Origin: Paraburkholderia sp. IMGN_8
Lineage (GTDB): Bacteria > Pseudomonadota > Gammaproteobacteria > Burkholderiales > Burkholderiaceae
Direction of reading: 5' to 3'
Assembly: GCF_038050405.1 (NCBI RefSeq)
Contig: NZ_CP150901.1
Location: 4,216,001 to 4,280,000 of the forward strand
DNA: 64,000 nt
Shown here: in pieces, positions 25,541 through 35,137 of the stretch
How the letters are laid out: every line of letters begins with the position of its first letter
How positions within the stretch are numbered: position 1 is the stretch's first letter
Program-made: the position numbers and the translations under genes
Notes under the pieces: generated by a model
What the model saw: the letters and a program-made list of their open reading frames with translations, nothing else
Told to the model about the DNA's origin: nothing
Database searches by the model: none

Positions 25541-25612
25541 GGCCGTAGCAGATACTGTTTGAAATAAACAACGCGAGTTGACGCGAATTCAACCGGTTTT
25601 GTTGGAGGAACT

Positions 25613-27814
25613 ATGTCTTTCGACTACTTCACTTTCCTGCGCGGCCTGTTGCCCATTCTCGATAACCGTCGGTCGGAGAATGGCCCAACAGATCCGACAT
25701 ACGTCACGCTACTCAAGTTAGTCAAAGATTTCGCCGATCAAATGGCGAGCATGGATCGCGACGAGAACTCACTTCGCCATCTCGTTGACACGATTCTGGA
25801 TTTCGGGAGTCAAGTTTCTGGCGACCTTGGACTACGGGAATTGCTTCGCCAGTCAACTCCATCGACTCCCAAGGGACTTACAAGTGGAGGAACCGGTCAG
25901 AGGCGCGGCGCTGCGCCGTCTGGCGACACATTTGGCGCGCCGCCTCCGCGCAACTTCGAAGAACCTCAGACTGGCGATACCAACATGGCTATCGAAACCG
26001 CAAAAGAGATCAACTCGTTGATTGACTCGTGGCCTCTTTCCGGCGAGTCCAGCTCAGAGCCTCGAACAAAGGCACCAGCACGCCAGATTCAGGTAACGGC
26101 ACGTTCCATGTCAGGCGAACCGACTACGGAGTTCGAGCCGCAGACCAGGTACGACCTTCGCTTCTTTGTCGCGACGCCTTCGTCCGGAAGCCTCGCCGAA
26201 GGAAACGTCGACGTGACGGACGTGCCAAAGGCAGGGCTACAGGCCCGTTGGATCGTCACATCCACAGACGTCGAGTTTCTATCCGTTTCGCCTCGTGGAA
26301 TCGTCGAAAAGCAAGGGGATACGTGGGCGTGTGACTTTCCGCTGGAGATCCCTGGGGACGGTGAAAGCGAAGTCGTTAGCTTGAACGTACGAACCACTGA
26401 GGTCACAGGCAATCTCATGGTGAGGATTCTGGTGGCCGGGGAGGAATACAGAAAGCTGGACGTCAAACTCGGTTTTGGTGCCAAAGTCATCGAAGATGCG
26501 GTATGCACTGCTCCCGGCCATATTCGACTTCGCCCAACTCACGAGTGGACGACGCCACCGGAGCATCTTGCTTTCTACATTGGTGCACGCGACACGCACA
26601 TCAGCACAATACGTGGAGCCAATGAATACGGAAGCGCTGAATGGACGGCGAAAATCGCCACGCTCAAGAATCCGATCGATAACGTTCGAAAAGCCCTCGA
26701 GAAATTCCGGATCGCCGCCGAGACGCACGTCAATAGCCTGGACGTGACTGACATGCTCAGCCGCCTGAAGCAAGAGCGCTGGAAACCATATGACTGGGGG
26801 GCCTGTGCTACCGTCAACGTCGCTTGCCCTTCCGACAGTGCGTACACCAAGGCGCTACACGATCTGGCCCATGTGGGCTATACCCTTTTCGATACGTGTT
26901 TTCCCCCCGACTCGCGACTCCGGGCGATACTCGAAAGCCTTCCGCCCGGTAGCCGGACCGACTTCATTTGGACCAGTCGTGGCGCAGTCGACTGGGTTTC
27001 TCACGTACCGTGGGCACTAATGTACATGAAGTCCGTCGAGCCATTCGAGTCCGTAGACTGTAGCCAGTTTTTCGGCCTGCACTTTCGGATTGGAAGCACT
27101 TCCTACGAGTCAAATCAACCGTCTAAGGCGCTAGGGGATCCCGCCCAGGTTAGCGCACTGCATTTTCTGTATTGGGGTTCAAATCCGAACGATGACATCG
27201 GTGCTCAATCGAGCTGGCAACGAAATGAGTTCAAAAGCTGGGCGCGACATCACCTTGTGCCAAATGACCCGAAAAGCCAAGACCGAAAGAGTCAAGTGAT
27301 CCTTGCACTCGCCAATCCAGGGCCGAGACCCGCTGGCATCCTCTACTTCTACTGCCAATGCAGTGTAAAGGATGGAAGCGAACCCATTCTCCAGTTTGGC
27401 GAAGACGCAAGAATCGAAGACACCGTTGAGGAGAAAGAATTCGGTCAGAAAGTTCTCACCGATGCGCCATTTATATTTGCCAACGCCTGTACAACTGCTT
27501 CGAGTGTTGCCCTGGGCGCGAGCGAACTGGAAGCTTCTTTCTTTCGGCGTGACGTGCGTGCATTTCTCGGAACCGAAAGCAGGGTACCCGTAGTGCTCGC
27601 CAGCAGGTTTGCGTGGCTGTTCTTTCAGTTCTTCCTGCGTCGAGTCGATCCCAAACCGATGGCGGCCGGTGAAGCGCTGGCGCAATCCCGAATGTTTCTG
27701 TGGTCCCAATACGGCAACCTTGGTGGTCTGTTTTATTGCTTGGTGAACAGATACGACCTCTTCCTGGCATCAGCCGACGAAGTGAAACAACTGAAGGAGT
27801 CGACAAATGAGTAA
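25613..27814 (+). CDS. Multidomain protein with degenerate CHAT-like domain
   Basis: 733 residues; GGAGG lies 6 bases before the ATG. Residues 1-80 are helical, 85-130 a Gly/Pro/Ser/Thr-rich linker, ~150-290 a beta-rich domain, and the C-terminal half resembles a CHAT domain: GILYFYCQCSV (581-583 region), FANACTTASS (Cys626), then RAFLGTESRVP and FFQFFLRR. Where CHAT proteases have Cys-His-Gly, this protein has Cys-Gln-Cys (Gln582), so the catalytic His seems lost. It may be an adaptor, pseudo-protease or substrate of the upstream CHAT protein. Its stop overlaps the lipase start. Confidence 0.7.
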   Translation: MSFDYFTFLRGLLPILDNRRSENGPTDPTYVTLLKLVKDFADQMASMDRDENSLRHLVDTILDFGSQVSGDLGLRELLRQSTPSTPKGLTSGGTGQRRGAAPSGDTFGAPPPRNFEEPQTGDTNMAIETAKEINSLIDSWPLSGESSSEPRTKAPARQIQVTARSMSGEPTTEFEPQTRYDLRFFVATPSSGSLAEGNVDVTDVPKAGLQARWIVTSTDVEFLSVSPRGIVEKQGDTWACDFPLEIPGDGESEVVSLNVRTTEVTGNLMVRILVAGEEYRKLDVKLGFGAKVIEDAVCTAPGHIRLRPTHEWTTPPEHLAFYIGARDTHISTIRGANEYGSAEWTAKIATLKNPIDNVRKALEKFRIAAETHVNSLDVTDMLSRLKQERWKPYDWGACATVNVACPSDSAYTKALHDLAHVGYTLFDTCFPPDSRLRAILESLPPGSRTDFIWTSRGAVDWVSHVPWALMYMKSVEPFESVDCSQFFGLHFRIGSTSYESNQPSKALGDPAQVSALHFLYWGSNPNDDIGAQSSWQRNEFKSWARHHLVPNDPKSQDRKSQVILALANPGPRPAGILYFYCQCSVKDGSEPILQFGEDARIEDTVEEKEFGQKVLTDAPFIFANACTTASSVALGASELEASFFRRDVRAFLGTESRVPVVLASRFAWLFFQFFLRRVDPKPMAAGEALAQSRMFLWSQYGNLGGLFYCLVNRYDLFLASADEVKQLKESTNE

Positions 27815-29222
27815 GCTCGAAGCGTTTCGACTTGCGGACTGGGAAAAGCAATCCCAGATGCTTCAAGATAGCGAAACTGAAAAGGCCGTAGAGAAATGGC
27901 TAGGATCCGCCGCCTTGGGAGATCTTCGCAAAATGGCTGGCGGTTCGCATCTAGCTGGCGGGAAGAAAAACATAATCGTCGTCCCAGGTGTCATGGGTAG
28001 CGTGCTCCAGAGTAAAGGCTTTGGGGGCATCTGGTGGATGGACATGGTTCGTGCACGAGACAAATTGAACTCGCTAGCTCTAGCTTCCGACGGGCTTCGC
28101 GATATCGACGCGTCCACCGATATCGACCCTTGCGCAATTGACATCGACTATGCTCCGATGCGCGCGGCAATCTCAAATTCTGACGATTTCGGAGGAAGTA
28201 TTCAGTTTCCGTATGACTGGAGAAGGCCCCTTGCCGCGTCCGCAGAACGCCTTCGCGATGTCATTCTCAAGGTACACGCCGCCTATGGGGAGAGTGTCCA
28301 TCTGGTGGGACATAGCATGGGCGGTCTAATGATACGCACCGCCCTCATGCTGCATGGCACCGAGCTCTGGCCGAAAGTCGGAAAGGTGGTCTTCATCGCG
28401 ACACCTCACTACGGGTCTCCGTCCATCGCGGGCTACCTCAAGAACCATCTTTGGGGATGGGAGGCACTCGCCCTTGTGGGAGCCTTTCTTTCTCGCGAAA
28501 CGTTCCGGTCGCTGTGGGGTGTGCTCAGCTTGCTGCCGGCACCAGCTTCAATTTATCCCGGCACTCGAAACGGCGAGCCTCATCCGTGCGCAAACTTCGA
28601 TCTCTATGACGCTGGCGCTTATCACCTCAATCTGGATGCCACGGCAACCGTCAATTTGCAAAAGGCGCTCGACGCTGCCAAAAAATTCTATTCAGATCTG
28701 TATAACTGGCATAAGACTGCTCTGTCGCCGTCCGAGCGAGGGCGCATGCTTCAGATCAGTGGCGTCGGCCGCAAGACACTGTTCCGACTGGAAGTCAAGT
28801 CTGGATGGCTGGGCGCATGGGAGGACGTCGAAAAGATTACGGAGCGAACGCCCGGGGATCCGAATCGCGAGGGCGACGGTCGCGTGCCTCTGGCTTCAGC
28901 TGAACTAGAGGGGGTGCAACATCGGTATATCAAAGGACAACACGGGACCCTGCAGAACATTCCAGCCGTCGTTCAGGAAGTACTGGCGTGGATCAATGAC
29001 TCGGAACTGACGCTGCCGGATTCCGCACAGGCAGCATTGAGCTCTCACCTAGCAGGCGGTGCCGACAGCATCGCCCCAAATCTTGACGGAACCACAGGGT
29101 TCAGCCCCAACGACGACGAATATGACAGGTACAGCGATATCCCGGAGGCCCGGATCCAAGAGCTAATTGCCGAGCTTCAGGCCGGCGGGATTCCTGGCAT
29201 CGACCTAACTCGTATTCTCTAG
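27807..29222 (+). CDS. LCAT-like lipase/acyltransferase (alpha/beta hydrolase)
   Basis: 471 residues. VVPGVMGSVLQ near the N-terminus (oxyanion region), VHLVGHSMGGLMIRTAL with Ser170, GDGRVP with Asp357 and KGQHGTLQN with His379 form a full catalytic triad in the order of the lecithin:cholesterol acyltransferase family. No signal peptide is visible, so it is probably intracellular and could attack the cell's own membrane lipids. ATG overlaps the preceding stop by 8 bases, implying coupling. An intrinsic terminator follows at 29346. Confidence 0.85.
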   Translation: MSKLEAFRLADWEKQSQMLQDSETEKAVEKWLGSAALGDLRKMAGGSHLAGGKKNIIVVPGVMGSVLQSKGFGGIWWMDMVRARDKLNSLALASDGLRDIDASTDIDPCAIDIDYAPMRAAISNSDDFGGSIQFPYDWRRPLAASAERLRDVILKVHAAYGESVHLVGHSMGGLMIRTALMLHGTELWPKVGKVVFIATPHYGSPSIAGYLKNHLWGWEALALVGAFLSRETFRSLWGVLSLLPAPASIYPGTRNGEPHPCANFDLYDAGAYHLNLDATATVNLQKALDAAKKFYSDLYNWHKTALSPSERGRMLQISGVGRKTLFRLEVKSGWLGAWEDVEKITERTPGDPNREGDGRVPLASAELEGVQHRYIKGQHGTLQNIPAVVQEVLAWINDSELTLPDSAQAALSSHLAGGADSIAPNLDGTTGFSPNDDEYDRYSDIPEARIQELIAELQAGGIPGIDLTRIL

Positions 29223-29345
29223 ACTGACAAGTCGTCGGAGCGGCCTCATCGAGGGTAACGGCGAGAACTAGAGCTTTCACTACTCGCGTCTACATCGTTT
29301 GCGGACAGCTACGTTTGCGTTGTTCGCCCCTTGCCTTGACCACGC

Positions 29346-29375
29346 GGGCAACCCCGTAGGGTTGCCCTTTTCTTT
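29346..29375 (+). terminator. Intrinsic terminator of the CHAT-lipase operon
   Basis: GGGCAACCC, loop CGTA, GGGTTGCCC, then TTTTCTTT: a perfect 9-bp GC-rich stem followed by a T-tract, 125 bases after the lipase stop. Confidence 0.9.
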
Positions 29376-29891
29376 CAGGCACTTACCTTACTCACAACCA
29401 GATTCTCCACAGGTTTGCCAACAGAAACTGTGGAAAACTACGAATTTGCTTAATTCGAACTTGAGAACTCCGGCTGTGAGCGGACGCCTTGTGCATTTTT
29501 GCTAAAGGCACTCGCGATTAAATTGGACACCGCGCGTCCTGAAAGTCCGCTTGCCCGCACGTGGAGGCCGACCAAGCGTATCTGATTCACCGCGTACGAC
29601 GAGCCCTCAGCCGGTGTACGCATATGGGCGCTCAGATGCATACGCTGCCAGTCGTAAAGACTCCGAGACCGCTGTGAATCCGTGCGCCACAGCCCGTCAC
29701 TGACGGAAGACGGACCGGTTCACTTTGGCGACCCAATTGGCAACACCAACTGCTTACCCAGTCTCGTGCCCACTGAGCACTCGAAGGAGGTCGCTCAGAA
29801 AGTCGCGCGCCACGGGAGCAAGGTTTTCAGAACCGACTTCAGAGCCGGGCGAACTCCTGCTCCCTCGCGTTCCGCGAATCGCCGGAACATC
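29376..29891. other. Intergenic, no gene seen
   Basis: About 515 bases between the terminator and an IS66 end. Short frames exist on both strands but none has a family match or a good ribosome-binding site. It may be decayed mobile-element DNA. Confidence 0.45.
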
Positions 29892-29941
29892 GTAAGCGCC
29901 AGTTTCCGCCCACCTAGCTTCCGTGTTTGAGAAGGTCCACG

Positions 29942-29973
29942 ATTGCGTCCGCAACCCAACTTGCGGACGCAAT
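29942..29973 (+). promoter_or_regulatory. Strong hairpin just before IS66 tnpA
   Basis: ATTGCGTCCGCAA and TTGCGGACGCAAT are perfect 13-bp arms around a 6-base loop (CCCAAC). The 3' arm ends 2 bases before the tnpA ATG at 29976 and would bury any ribosome-binding site. Confidence 0.75.
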
Positions 29974-29975
29974 CC

Positions 29976-30365
29976 ATGACCCAGGATGACCTGACCTTTT
30001 TGCCCTTACGTGTGACGCGCGTTGGTGTCGGCGGCAAGCGCAGCTTCGATCCGGCGGGCAAGCGACGGCTGATCGAGGCCTGCCTGCAACCGGGCGCATC
30101 GCTGTCTGGCCTGGCGCTGAAGGCTGGAGTGAACGCCAACCAGTTGCACAAATGGGTTCGGCAGCACGAACGCTCAAATACCCCGGTGAGAGACGACGTG
30201 GCGTGCGGGTCATCGGCCTTCGTGCCGGTCGTCGTCGCGATCGATGGCCCGGCGCCGGTGCTGGCTGCGGCACCCGCTGCGCGCCCCGTACCAGAACGGG
30301 AACCATCGCGTCTGTCGCCGCGATCAGCGACGTCGGCGCGGCTGTCGGCCCAGTCAACGGCGTAA
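29976..30365 (+). pseudogene. tnpA: IS66 TnpA, C-terminally altered
   Basis: The first ~75 residues match IS66 TnpA, including the helix-turn-helix GASLSGLALKAGVNANQLHKWVRQH. After ~100 residues the expected VRIELxG...ALIxALGR end is missing and the frame closes in Arg/Ser-rich sequence, consistent with a frameshift or deletion. Confidence 0.65.
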
Positions 30366-30577
30366 GGAGTGGTCACGTCGCCGCCGCGATTTAGATGCAA
30401 CTACGCTGTTGAGTTGCTTGCTCGTGGAGACGTCTCGTCGAAAGTAGTATTCCAGGCCGAATTTAGTCCGCGCATCGGATGGGCTCGCTCCGTTCGATGC
30501 GAAGGCAATTTGGAAGTATCTCGGACTGGGAGATGGGAGATCGGCTCAAACGTGAGCCGATTCCGGGTATTGGTTAC

Positions 30578-33500
30578 CTACGGCCGCTCAGCATCCTTCA
30601 GCCATTCGTGAAGTGTACTTCCGGAGAGTCGAAGCAGAACATCCTGGACTGCAACAACGCGCCGCAAGAACTTTCCCCCATCTGACTCTTCGCGCTCCTC
30701 TGCCTCCTGAAACAGAGCACTTAAGGTTGCAGGCTCAAAAAACAATGACATATCGTCAGACCACTGTGTCCCCTCCAGCATGATCTCGACGGCGAGGAGA
30801 GCCTCGTCCGGCTCCTCATAAGCGACCGCCGCAAGCCACTTGAGGAACGAAGCCGGCGCTGTCTGTCTCGTCTGATCGACACGGTTTCTAAATGCAAACA
30901 TCGCGCGCAGCAGTGGTTCGGGGATACCCCGAACGGGTGATTCCCCGTCGAACAAGCGTTGGTCGACTTCGTTGGCGACTGTCGTCGAAGGCGGAGAATG
31001 TTGGAGTACCCAAACAAGCATGCCGAGACAAAGGGTCCGGTGTTCATCATTCCCAGCATTTGTGGCGAACACACGAGCCGCACCGGTCCATCCGGGTTCG
31101 TCATCGATGGCAATGAGGTTGGTCGACAGCTCGCTGGTTGACACGTGCCCTGACAGGCACGCAAGACATGCAATATGTGCCCATGACTCAAATGCACGCG
31201 CCCCATATACAAGTGCAAGGTAGGGGGAGACCCTCTCAAAATGCGAGTGATAGCTGTAGTAGAGGCACGGCTCTGCCTCAGACCACGTCGGAGCATCCGC
31301 GTCCTGAGTGGCGAGGTTGAAAAGCGACCAACCGAGTTCAGGATCAACCTGCTGCAAATGCGGAAGATAGCGAAGGATGGCAAAGCGAACGGCGCGGTTC
31401 GTGTCGCTGGCAAGGCGACGGAGGGTCGAGCCAAGCATGGCGGGGATAGGTTTGGCCGCTGCTGCCCACCGCGTTGCGACGACCGCCGCCGCCTGGGTAG
31501 CATTTCCTCTTGTGCCGTTCAATGCTGTGGTCGCTAGATCGTCGCCCTCTTCCTGGGGGTCAGGGGAAAGCGACACGGTCACGAGGTGAAAGATAAATCG
31601 CGAAAGCTCGTCGTCGTCATCTATTACATGAGATGACGAATCAAGCACTTCGGCGGCTGCCCGCGTGCCACCCCAGGAGACCGGATGACGGTCTAACTCA
31701 TCCAATGCTAGCTTCGCGAGCAGTCTTCCCGGCGGCTCCTCCTCCGTCTTCCATTCACCTGTGCTACTAAGGTTACCGAAGCGGTGGCTTATGTTCCGAC
31801 TGATGCCCGACAGGATGGCGGCGCCGAATCGATCATCCAACTGAGGCCAATGGCCGGCGAGGAAGGTCAGGAATCGAACTGGGTAGCGGGAAGCGGCTTC
31901 TGACAACTGCGCCGCCACGGCGTCGGGCCCTCCAACGCGAAGAAAATCCTCCCCGTAGTAGCCCCTACTGTAATGACGCAATACGCGAACGACGCCCGCC
32001 GGCGAGAGTTCGACGAAACGTTTGTATTCGAACGGAGGTGGCACCCAGCCACCAGATCTCTCTATCAGCGGCTTGCGGTCAGCATTCCCAAGTTTGGTTT
32101 GAAGCTCGTCCAGGTAGGTGTCGGCCGCAGGCGATCTGAGGAAAGACGGTATCCAATCCAGGTAGTTTCGTCGCTTCCTTTGAATCCAGTCGCCGTCGAA
32201 CTCGCTACCGCGCAGGCGTTCGAAGGTCGTCATAAGGTGGGTAAGGACCTCGTCCTGAACGTCCCGTTCGAGCAAATGAAACGAAGCATTGAGCAATTGC
32301 CCAATTTCGTAGTCGCCCCCATATTCGAGCATTGATGGGTCGCGAAGGACTGTCGCAATGCATGCAAGATTCGCTGCAGGTTCGGCGGTGACAGCGCGAA
32401 GCGCAATGTAGCGGAGTCCGCCGTCGGCGCTTTGCAGCAGGGAGCTGACGTTCTCCCGCCACCAGGCGGTGTCAGAGGCCGCATGCTGGAGGCACGCGGC
32501 CTCTATTGCACCGAGGAGCACTCCCCCGCCATCGACATGCTTCATGTCATATCGAGCGTGCGACTCCGAATACGACGTTTCGTGCAAGAATCCGGTGTGA
32601 AAGTCTCTTGTATCGATCTCGCCGAACTCGCGCCGGCTCCATCCGTCAACCTCAGCCACCGCGAGATTGAGAAGCGCCTCCGAGTCACGCATGCGTTTTG
32701 CCAGGAAGGCCCGATCAGTACCAGGATAATCGGGCCGGCATCGTAATTTCGATCCGATCCTGCGATAGTGGACATCTTCGGAAGTAACGTCTCCAACAAT
32801 ATACCGCCAGAGCAACTCATCACCGGAGTTCGAAGCGCAAACCCACTCTGCCAGATTCCTGCCCAGAAGGCTGCGGCCGACGAGAGGCGAGTCAATAAGC
32901 GCGGCGAAAACTTCTTCAAGCTGAGGCGCCGTCCAATCCGTCCAGTGCTGCATCGAACTGTAGACGATGCCGGCGGCTTGACCATGCGGGAGCCAGTCAA
33001 ACCGCAGAATTTCCAGGAAGATTGGCAGAACGTGGCGTGGCGAGGTCGACACCCAAACATCTAGATGGTGCGCGTAAAGGAGCATGCCTTCAACGTTCCT
33101 TTTCGCGACCAATACCGGCCACCAGTGTAGTCTGAAGAACCCGAACCATTCAAACCCACGCGCCGCAAAGAAGAAATACCGAAAGAGTTCAGAATGCCTT
33201 GAACTCAGATGGGAAACCAGTCGCCAGTCGTCATCCGTTGGCTCGATTTCTGCAAGCGATTCTGCGACGAGTCGCTTCAGGTGAAATGCGATGTCGTTAG
33301 CGTCGGTGATCGCCCGAACTTGCGCGCGGAAGGCGCCCGGATCAGTGGAGCGCAGATGAAACAGGAAGCTGCGAACAGTAGGGCGCAGAAAAGGGGTTGC
33401 GGCATGAGCGCGGACGAAGCTGATCAATGTGGCTCCCGACCTGATTGCCGCGCGCACGATCAGGACATCGAGCAGGGTCTGATGTCCGAATTCAATGCCT

Positions 33501-35137
33501 CGAGAGGCGTTTTCAACGATAACGCCGTTACTGAGCAAGGAGGTCTTTATCTCTTGCGGCAGGCGTGCACTGGTCTGCGAAACAGACAGCCGTCGCCGCA
33601 TCAGCATTTGTTGTCCGAGCGCTTCGAGTTGCAGCATTGCTGGATCGCCCAGCGATGGGTCCCGGGAGACGATAGTTTCGAGGTACAGCTCCGTCAGTTC
33701 CTGAGCGGTACTTGCTGCGGGAACCTGTCCGTCGCGAACTAGCTCTTCGAAGATCGCGAGCATGCGGGGATTCGTCAGGGTGACCCGTAGCCGCTCGGCG
33801 AGCGCTGAAACATCCACGCGCCATTGATTTAGTAGCGGTAGGACGTCCACGTTCCAGTCTAACGGGCCTAGATTGACAGTTCTATCCCATTCCCTGTGAG
33901 TTAGCCGGCGATCGTATTTCAGATCATAGCGCCTGCAGGCGGCGATTACCGTTACGTTCGGCACTATTGCCAGTTGGTCGATCACCGCGAGGAAGAAATT
34001 TAACGATGAATGCTCTCGCGAAAGCGACAGCACATCGATGGAGTCGAGAACAACCACAACGGGTCTATACTCGGCCATCCGGCCGACGGAGTTGAGAAGG
34101 TTGGGCACCAGTCCTAGCGAGCCGCGCTCAGCGTCGCTCGCTGCATCGGCAAATTCCCGACCCTGCACGAAGAGAACAGCGCGGTCGCTTTGTTCCTCAA
34201 GCCTGTCGACCAGGTCGAGTAGCAGGCAAGTTTTTCCCGCCCCTGGGCCGTCGGATATGAGAACGCGCTTGACACCTCTGCTCACGTGATCGAGGAGTTC
34301 ACCGAGTGCTGGCCTCATGAGCTTTCGCGAGCCAATATCCCTGCGCCACGCCCTTCCAACCGACGAGGCCAGCCTGAATTCCCGAAGTAGGTCTACTTCA
34401 TCACGAGGAGGGGCGTGCGCCGCTCCTGCCTTGGCAATGAGCTGTAGCAAGGTCTTTCTTGTCAGAGACGCGACAGGTGTTGTTTCAGCCGCATCGACCG
34501 TTGTCCGGCTTTTCAGGCGGTTCAGGCGGGCGGTCAAAGCGTCGAGAACGTCGTCAGCTCGAGTGACGTGTAACCTCAATCCTTCGAGGATGTCGGCGCT
34601 CAGCTGTGTTTGCGACGGAGTGACTTCGAAAGAGATGCGTCGGAGAAGACTGAAAAGTGTGTTGCTCCGTACGTCTATCCACTCTGACCAGAGAACGGTG
34701 AGCGCGTCGGCAACTTTCGATAATCCCTTGTTGGCGGCGAGACTAATCCGAAAAGAGTCGCTGTCAGGAAAGGCGTTGGAGTGCTCCTGTAGCTTCTGCA
34801 TTTCACCGAACGGGACGGCGGAATAGAAGACCACAGCACCCTGTGAATCGCGGGTCAACTGCTTTGCCGCCTTCTTCAGGTCGTCCGCAAGGTCTGCGAC
34901 TTTCCAGGAATCAAAGTCCGTCTGGTTCTTCTTACACTGGCAGTACGTCCTCTTGCCGTTTCGGCTTGCGACCACGACATCGTCAACGACGACAAACTCA
35001 CCCGATACATCAAGTTCTGTCGAGTCTACGGTGACCCTTTCGATGTCGACGCCTGAAAGCATCCTGATTGCCCAGCGAGCCGCAATCAAAATTTCATAGT
35101 TGTCGCCACGGCTTGAGCGAACACTGGCCAGACTCAT
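30578..35137 (-). CDS. Avs-like protein: N-terminal nuclease domain, STAND NTPase, helical repeats
   Basis: About 1519 residues from the ATG at 35137; an upstream in-frame start at 35182 is less likely. Residues ~1-120 look like a restriction-type PD-(D/E)xK fold: RGDNYEILIAARW, VVVDDVVV (Asp52/53), then TYCQCKKN with Gln67-x-Lys69. A P-loop NTPase follows: SDGPGAGKTCLL (Walker A ~296-303) and VVVVLDSID (Walker B ~360-367). The remaining ~1000 residues are helical repeat-like sequence. This order (effector nuclease, STAND ATPase, sensor repeats) and size match antiviral Avs/STAND proteins, which detect phage proteins and then degrade DNA. The exact nuclease subfamily is uncertain. Confidence 0.75.
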   Translation of the reverse strand: MSLASVRSSRGDNYEILIAARWAIRMLSGVDIERVTVDSTELDVSGEFVVVDDVVVASRNGKRTYCQCKKNQTDFDSWKVADLADDLKKAAKQLTRDSQGAVVFYSAVPFGEMQKLQEHSNAFPDSDSFRISLAANKGLSKVADALTVLWSEWIDVRSNTLFSLLRRISFEVTPSQTQLSADILEGLRLHVTRADDVLDALTARLNRLKSRTTVDAAETTPVASLTRKTLLQLIAKAGAAHAPPRDEVDLLREFRLASSVGRAWRRDIGSRKLMRPALGELLDHVSRGVKRVLISDGPGAGKTCLLLDLVDRLEEQSDRAVLFVQGREFADAASDAERGSLGLVPNLLNSVGRMAEYRPVVVVLDSIDVLSLSREHSSLNFFLAVIDQLAIVPNVTVIAACRRYDLKYDRRLTHREWDRTVNLGPLDWNVDVLPLLNQWRVDVSALAERLRVTLTNPRMLAIFEELVRDGQVPAASTAQELTELYLETIVSRDPSLGDPAMLQLEALGQQMLMRRRLSVSQTSARLPQEIKTSLLSNGVIVENASRGIEFGHQTLLDVLIVRAAIRSGATLISFVRAHAATPFLRPTVRSFLFHLRSTDPGAFRAQVRAITDANDIAFHLKRLVAESLAEIEPTDDDWRLVSHLSSRHSELFRYFFFAARGFEWFGFFRLHWWPVLVAKRNVEGMLLYAHHLDVWVSTSPRHVLPIFLEILRFDWLPHGQAAGIVYSSMQHWTDWTAPQLEEVFAALIDSPLVGRSLLGRNLAEWVCASNSGDELLWRYIVGDVTSEDVHYRRIGSKLRCRPDYPGTDRAFLAKRMRDSEALLNLAVAEVDGWSRREFGEIDTRDFHTGFLHETSYSESHARYDMKHVDGGGVLLGAIEAACLQHAASDTAWWRENVSSLLQSADGGLRYIALRAVTAEPAANLACIATVLRDPSMLEYGGDYEIGQLLNASFHLLERDVQDEVLTHLMTTFERLRGSEFDGDWIQRKRRNYLDWIPSFLRSPAADTYLDELQTKLGNADRKPLIERSGGWVPPPFEYKRFVELSPAGVVRVLRHYSRGYYGEDFLRVGGPDAVAAQLSEAASRYPVRFLTFLAGHWPQLDDRFGAAILSGISRNISHRFGNLSSTGEWKTEEEPPGRLLAKLALDELDRHPVSWGGTRAAAEVLDSSSHVIDDDDELSRFIFHLVTVSLSPDPQEEGDDLATTALNGTRGNATQAAAVVATRWAAAAKPIPAMLGSTLRRLASDTNRAVRFAILRYLPHLQQVDPELGWSLFNLATQDADAPTWSEAEPCLYYSYHSHFERVSPYLALVYGARAFESWAHIACLACLSGHVSTSELSTNLIAIDDEPGWTGAARVFATNAGNDEHRTLCLGMLVWVLQHSPPSTTVANEVDQRLFDGESPVRGIPEPLLRAMFAFRNRVDQTRQTAPASFLKWLAAVAYEEPDEALLAVEIMLEGTQWSDDMSLFFEPATLSALFQEAEEREESDGGKFLRRVVAVQDVLLRLSGSTLHEWLKDAERP

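Larger units (their letters stand above)
29892..30366 (+). mobile_element. IS66-family left-end fragment with tnpA
   Basis: It starts with GTAAGCGCCAGTTTCCGCCC, an IS66-type terminal repeat. A TnpA frame from 29976 (MTQDDLTFLPLRVTRVGVGGK...FDPAGKRRLIEACLQPGASLSGLALK...NANQLHKWV) follows. The C-terminal third of TnpA is altered and no tnpB follows, so the element is truncated near 30366. Confidence 0.75.

Noticed and set aside
30721..31503. 260-codon frame inside the Avs-like gene
   Set aside because: Same-strand shadow in another frame, rich in Arg, Ser and Cys; the main frame has domain motifs throughout.
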